Source: Ceratorhiza oryzae-sativae (taxonomy: Eukaryota; Basidiomycota; Agaricomycetes; Cantharellales; Ceratobasidiaceae). From it: a stretch of 64,000 nt of DNA. Of the stretch, positions 59,535-64,000 are shown in pieces. Position 1 is the first letter of the stretch. Each line of letters starts with the position of its first letter. The notes beneath the pieces were generated by a model. The model saw only the letters and a list, made by a program, of their open reading frames with translations, did not search any database and was not told the DNA's origin. The DNA is taken from contig JARWMV010000012.1 in assembly GCA_030998015.1 (NCBI GenBank), positions 124,001-188,000 on the forward strand, given 5' to 3'. Position numbers and translations under genes: made by a program.

Positions 59535-62500
59535 ATGGAGCCGCAAGTTCTGCTTGTGGACTCAGTGTCCGAGCGTTCACGTCGATCCAGCCGTTCATCT
59601 TCATTCTCCGAATCCTCTGAGCCCGGGAATAATGCGCACTCATCCTTTGATTTTGTCGATGTCACCGGCTCTCCGCCCCCAGCTGTAGACGACAAGGACA
59701 TGAACACAAATGAGCAAGCTCGACATCGTCGCGAACTTTTGGATTTGATCAATCGATTACGAGGGATGGGGTTCGTCTTCAAAACGACAGCGAATAAACC
59801 ACAAGCATATTGACAACGAGAGTGAATAGTCTTGCCGCTGAACTCGAACTTCCACAGATCGCTTGCATCGGCTCGCAGAGCGTTGGAAAATCCTCGCTGA
59901 TCGAGTCTATTTCCGGGGTGAGTTTGTAGTATTCAATATGCTGGCGCGTTGATATTTACAGTACTATCCTAGATCGCACTTCCTCGGGCGCAAGGAACTT
60001 GCACACGGTATGGTGACCCGAATAGATGACCTATTTTCGCTGAACCGACCAGCTGAGTTAGTTGTCCCATCGAATGCCGGTTGAAATACTCCGAGACAGA
60101 CTGGAGCGCAAATGTTTTGCTTCGGTTTGAAGGCGGAAAAGACGGATACACCGGCCCAACTAAAGAAATTCGGTTTGGTGAGTTGCTTGTCCTGACCGGC
60201 TAATAGTTTGATTTACGTACTGGTTGCAAGGTGACACCATGACTTCTCGTGATGAAGTGCAAGAACGAATCCGAAGGGCCCAGCTTGCGATCCTCAATCC
60301 CACGGTCGATCCATTAACCTTTTTGACTGGTGAAGAGAATACCCAGAATAGATCTCGTTCTTTCTCTCAGAATTGCGTAATCGTCGAGTTGTCTGGGAAC
60401 CAGCTCTCGGATTTGAACTTTGTTGATCTACCGGGTGAGAAATATGCGTTTATTTCCTCTTGAAATTGTGACTTGATGACATCCTTGTACAGGACTGATC
60501 GCCAACGTTTCCGACGATCGGAATATTGGCGACATCACCCTTGTCGAAAAACTAGTCACATCATATATCAGCCGTCCTAGTTGCCTAATATTGCTTACAA
60601 TCAGCTGCGAGAGTAAGACGCCATTTGCGAGAGATGAATTGATAGTTAAACCAAGTTTTGCAGGTGACTTTGAAAACCAAGGTGCTGGCAGACTTGCTCG
60701 CAAACACGATCCGAAGGGACGCAGAACAATTGGTATTTAGGTTTCCAACGCCATTGATCTTTGGCTTAACTGAAATTTCCTAGGTGTACTTACCAAACCT
60801 GACCGCATTGAGCCCGGTTCTGAAGAGCCATGGATATCCATGATCAAAGGTGATTCAAACGCCTTGATGCACGGCTGGTTTACTGTCAAGCAGCCGTCAG
60901 CACGTCAGCTCGAAGCCGGGCTCTCGTGGGATGGGGCACGCCTTCTCGACCGCCAGTTCTTTGAAGATACTCCTCCGTGGAGCACCATCGACACTCAATA
61001 CCGACACAGATTAGGATGTGCAAATCTCATCGCCCATCTAGGAGATACTTTAGGAAAACTTATTCTTACAAGGTATTGATTTCAAGGTCCACGCGAGTCG
61101 CCACAAGTAGCTAGCGCTGATCAAATGATCCTTAGACTTCCGGATATACGCAATGAAGTTGAGCGCCTCATACAAGTCAATGCCAAGGCTTTAGCTGCCC
61201 TTCCGACTGGTACGACGCTCGACCCACTTGCTGAGATCCTGCAGGCAGTCAACGAATTTACTCGGGATGTATCGCGTCACGTAACAGGGGACCCAAGGTC
61301 GGGGCGTGCCGGGTTGGTTCAGGCCTTGGTTACGTCTGCGAAAGCCTTTCAAGATCAACTACGAGGTATCACCCCAGTATTCAGACCCGTTTCCAAGGAT
61401 GGTTCGCATAGGGGGTGGACAAGCGTCCCTCCAAACTTTTTACCTAAAGGAGAAACGTGGCCTTCGAGGTCAGAGCACGGTCGCACGTATTGGTTAGAGG
61501 ATATTGTGGAGCTGGCGGAAGGGTATGTTCATTGCAATGTGTGTGTTATGTATAAACATATACTAACATCGGCTCTACACTAGAGCAAGGACTAGAGAAC
61601 TCCCAGGTGCGTTATTATCAATTGTTCCCAAACACGTCAAATTAATCTAGCCCCCTATTCAGGAGAGTTCCCTTTTGCCGTGAAGGAAGAGCTGATCGTT
61701 CGTACAATCGATTCTTGGCGTGCGCCTGCCGAAGATGTTTTCGTTCGCGCACAAGATATTTTTCTGCAGCGTCTCACCTCGCTCGTCGAGAAACACTTTG
61801 AAAAGTACACATATGGGGGGCTGCGGGGGGCTGTTATGTTAGTCGCTCCTATCTATCATAGCATGCAACGTTCAACAGTTCACTCTGACTTTAGGAAAAT
61901 TGTTGTGGAGAAACTCGAAGAGCTGAAGCGAGCGACAGAACAAGAACTAAATTTTTTAATTAAAATGGAGTCCCTTCCATTCACGCTAAACTCGCACTAC
62001 TACCTGGATTATAGGGAAAATTTCCTAGCGCACTACAAGTACCATCAAGGCGATCAAAATAGACATATCCGTATACTCAGGGAACCCGAGTTATCGACAA
62101 CCACACGCCCGGTAACGGGACCCCGAACTTGGAACGAACCTATGGAAGAAAAGATCGACCACGTTGAAGAAGCCTTGAAAAGCCTGAGGCTCGCCGGTCT
62201 GCAAGGCCTGAAGAGGGAAGATATGGTCAAACTCCTCCCTGCAGATTTCTCTACAGAAGCTGCGCTTGAAACTATGGCGAGCGTTAGAGCTTATTATCAA
62301 GGTTCGCGCATTATGTTTTTCAGAATGGAAAACTTGATTAAACTATGGAGTTACAGTCGCATACAAGCGTTTCGCCGATAACATCCCCTTGGCTATCGAT
62401 CAGCGATATATCCATGCTTTCGACGAAACGATCTTGGTTACATTGGTCACCGGACTCTCACTCAGCGGTGAGGGTGCAAGTGAGCGATGCGCTGCATGGT

Positions 62501-62874
62501 TGGCCGAATCACAGGCGGTCATCCGCCAGCGCGCTGAGCTGCAAGATCGCAAGTTGAGACTTGCAGAAGCCAAAAGGGAGCTACTGGAGGTGCCGGGAAT
62601 TAGCGCTATGCACGAAAGGATTACGAAGCCGCTAAAGAAACGAGTTCGCCGAAGAAGCCAAGCATCCCGAGCGGTGGCGGGGGATAGCCCAGCAAGCCCT
62701 TCGGGCTCGCAGAATCATCCATTTGAAGACCCTACCTCACCGGAAGACCGACATTCACTAGAAATAGATGGGGTCTTCACAGTAGAGGCTGTACCCGCAG
62801 TGCCTGAATTACCTCGCATGCGCCCTGAAGCTCAGGTATTTCAGCCACGAAACATCTTTGGCGGGCGTCGATGA
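59535..62874 (+). CDS. Dynamin-like large GTPase
   Basis: GTPase that assembles on membranes to remodel them. Start MEPQVLLVDSVSERSRRSSR with a Ser-rich N-terminal extension of about 60 residues. GTPase motifs in order: P-loop GSQSVGKSSLIESISG, switch Thr in GTCTRCPIECRL, DLPG before LIANVSDD, and TKPD in VLTKPDRIEPGS. The stalk follows (LGDTLGKLILTRLPDIRNEV to FVRAQDIFLQRLTSLVEKHF) and a GED-like C-terminal part (FADNIPLAIDQRYIHAF, RQRAELQDRKLRLAEAK). The last ~90 residues are basic then Ser/Pro-rich and end NIFGGRR. No PH or proline-rich SH3-binding domain, so closer to the Vps1/Mx-like group than classical dynamin. All junctions checked in the GTPase part are GT-AG and in phase. Cellular target unknown. 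Confidence 0.9.
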
Positions 62875-63014
62875 CTTGCTTGAGCTATTAGATAGCTTTT
62901 CCAGTTAAATTTTGTATTGACACACGCGATACGTTGGTTCAACATGGCATAGTTTCAAACTTTCAGTATTGGCACAGCCTCATCGGATAACACGGAGTGT
63001 CACCACCACTTGAA

Positions 63015-63599
63015 TCACTCCAAGAATCGAACTCTCCATGGCTCTCCACAAAGTTTCGAAGGCAACAGCGAGGCCTGCAACATAGCATTATTAGTTGATT
63101 CATAGAGTTCATAGCAGACTGTTTACTTGGGGAGGGAATATCCGCAGCAACGAGAACTCCAGGCACAGTTTTTCGCCATCGTCCTCGACGTAAAAGCTAA
63201 TATCATCAGCGTCAGCGCCGGTGTGCACCAATATATTTTATATAAAATCCCTACTGAAAGCGACCCTCGTCATCTACTTTCTGGAAATGGAATTCCAGAG
63301 GTTCACTACGGGTCACGATCGAAGCATTCGGACGAACTGCCCCGGCTACACCCAGGTATTTGTTGTATTTCAGGTTCCGGAACGTGATGGTGTTTTCCGA
63401 ACAATGCTGGATGACCCACTGAGATAGATCTAGGTGAGAAAACTTGAAAACACGATTACAGTCAACACACCTCTTGTTCGCCTGGATTTCCGGTAGGAGG
63501 TATGATGATAATATGCGCATCCTCGCTGTCGCTTTGCATGGTGAGCAAAGACTCTTGCTCGCCCTTGGAAATTAGAGCAGGGATTGTAGGGAAGGTCAT
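63015..63599 (-). CDS. Small protein, possible beta-trefoil (ricin-B/mycocypin-like) fold
   Basis: Four exons, 63599-63471, 63418-63255, 63196-63127 and 63074-63015, joined by GT-AG introns in phase: 423 nt, 140 aa, the size of one trefoil domain. Start MTFPTIPALISKGEQESLLT; the middle has the trefoil-like repeat unit NTITFRNLKYNKYLGVAG, then HFQKVDDEGRFHFYVEDDG and EKLCLEFSLL. There is no signal peptide, as in many cytosolic fungal lectins and protease inhibitors. Family assignment rests on one repeat unit and overall size and is tentative. Confidence 0.5.
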
Positions 63600-64000
63600 C
63601 GTGGTAGTGTGCTGTAAGATCGTGGTGAGGGGGGTCCACTGGGCTCGACGGAGAATTTATACCGAGATTCGGACATCGAACCAGATAGGTTGAGTGACAT
63701 CAGAAGAAAATGATCATTTGCCATTCTTGGGCTCATCCCTGGCAATGAATTATACGAGATGGGGCCGGACCGATGAGAAGTACACGAGCCCAGACCCCTT
63801 GCGAGAGTAACCGAACAGTCCCCAAATTTGAGGCCGGGTGTACAAAGTTTTATTGTGTTGGCCCACGTTTGCCATGAGTGTGGAAAAACCCAAAGGCGGG
63901 GAGGAGGGAGTCATCGGACCGAGTCCGAAAGAACAATCATGAGCTACGCCAACGGTCGGTCTTTTGGGTTTGTATATAACTTGGAAAAATGGGGGCGCTT
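63600..64000. other. Right edge, no gene seen
   Basis: Upstream flank of the 140-aa gene; TATATAA near 63973 could serve a plus-strand gene beyond the window. Confidence 0.4.

Noticed and set aside
62981..63014. Longer C-terminus for the 140-aa trefoil-like gene
   Set aside because: It would require an intron starting one base later than the GT; with the true GT donor the frame stops at 63015.

Overview
The window looks like nuclear DNA of a filamentous basidiomycete, most likely an Agaricomycete near Rhizoctonia/Ceratobasidium. This is inferred from dense, mostly 45-65 nt GT-AG introns, housekeeping genes of fungal type on both strands, and expanded families (DUF4246, adenosine-deaminase-like, desaturases, protein kinases) typical of that group. 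I saw no bacterial operons, CRISPR arrays or rRNA, and recognised no tRNA by eye.

Layout. 0-2 kb: glutathione synthetase. 2-6.8 kb: gene-poor, one unrecognised two-exon gene and small inverted-repeat elements (MITE-like). 6.8-9.8 kb: a fusion of a degenerate caspase-like domain to a TKL-type kinase domain. 10-13.3 kb: TRP4, ATP synthase subunit f (with a 9-nt exon) and ROT1. 14.4-18.4 kb: a DUF4246 gene with two internal frame slips and an internally deleted relic copy. 19.2-22.2 kb: HIS1 and EB1, divergent. 24-25 kb: a poorly resolved membrane protein. 25.5-30.5 kb: a complete 5,035-bp DNA transposon with ~282-bp terminal inverted repeats, an 8-bp target duplication and an eight-exon transposase gene open from end to end. 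33-37 kb: tandem delta-12-type desaturases, the second carrying several frameshifts. 38.6-40 kb: a sesquiterpene-synthase-like gene with an in-frame stop. 40.3-41.8 kb: GH10 xylanase. 43.2-49.7 kb: two tandem ADGF-type deaminases plus an inverted truncated third copy. 52-64 kb: VAP/Scs2, sterol C-14 reductase, ORC2, an acetate-transporter-family protein, a dynamin-like GTPase and a small possible beta-trefoil protein.

Most neighbours are functionally unrelated, as usual in fungi. Several are divergent with short shared upstream regions (TRP4/ATP17, HIS1/EB1, VAP/ERG24, ORC2/transporter); VAP and sterol reductase both act at the ER in lipid metabolism. The most notable item is the transposon: terminal repeats, target duplication and exon phases agree on an intact, probably recent element whose transposase has a P-element-like D/D/E motif order with several zinc-finger-like modules. 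A second theme is repeated one-base frame slips, often in homopolymers, in five otherwise well-conserved genes; these are either sequence errors or real decay, and the two cannot be separated from this sequence alone.
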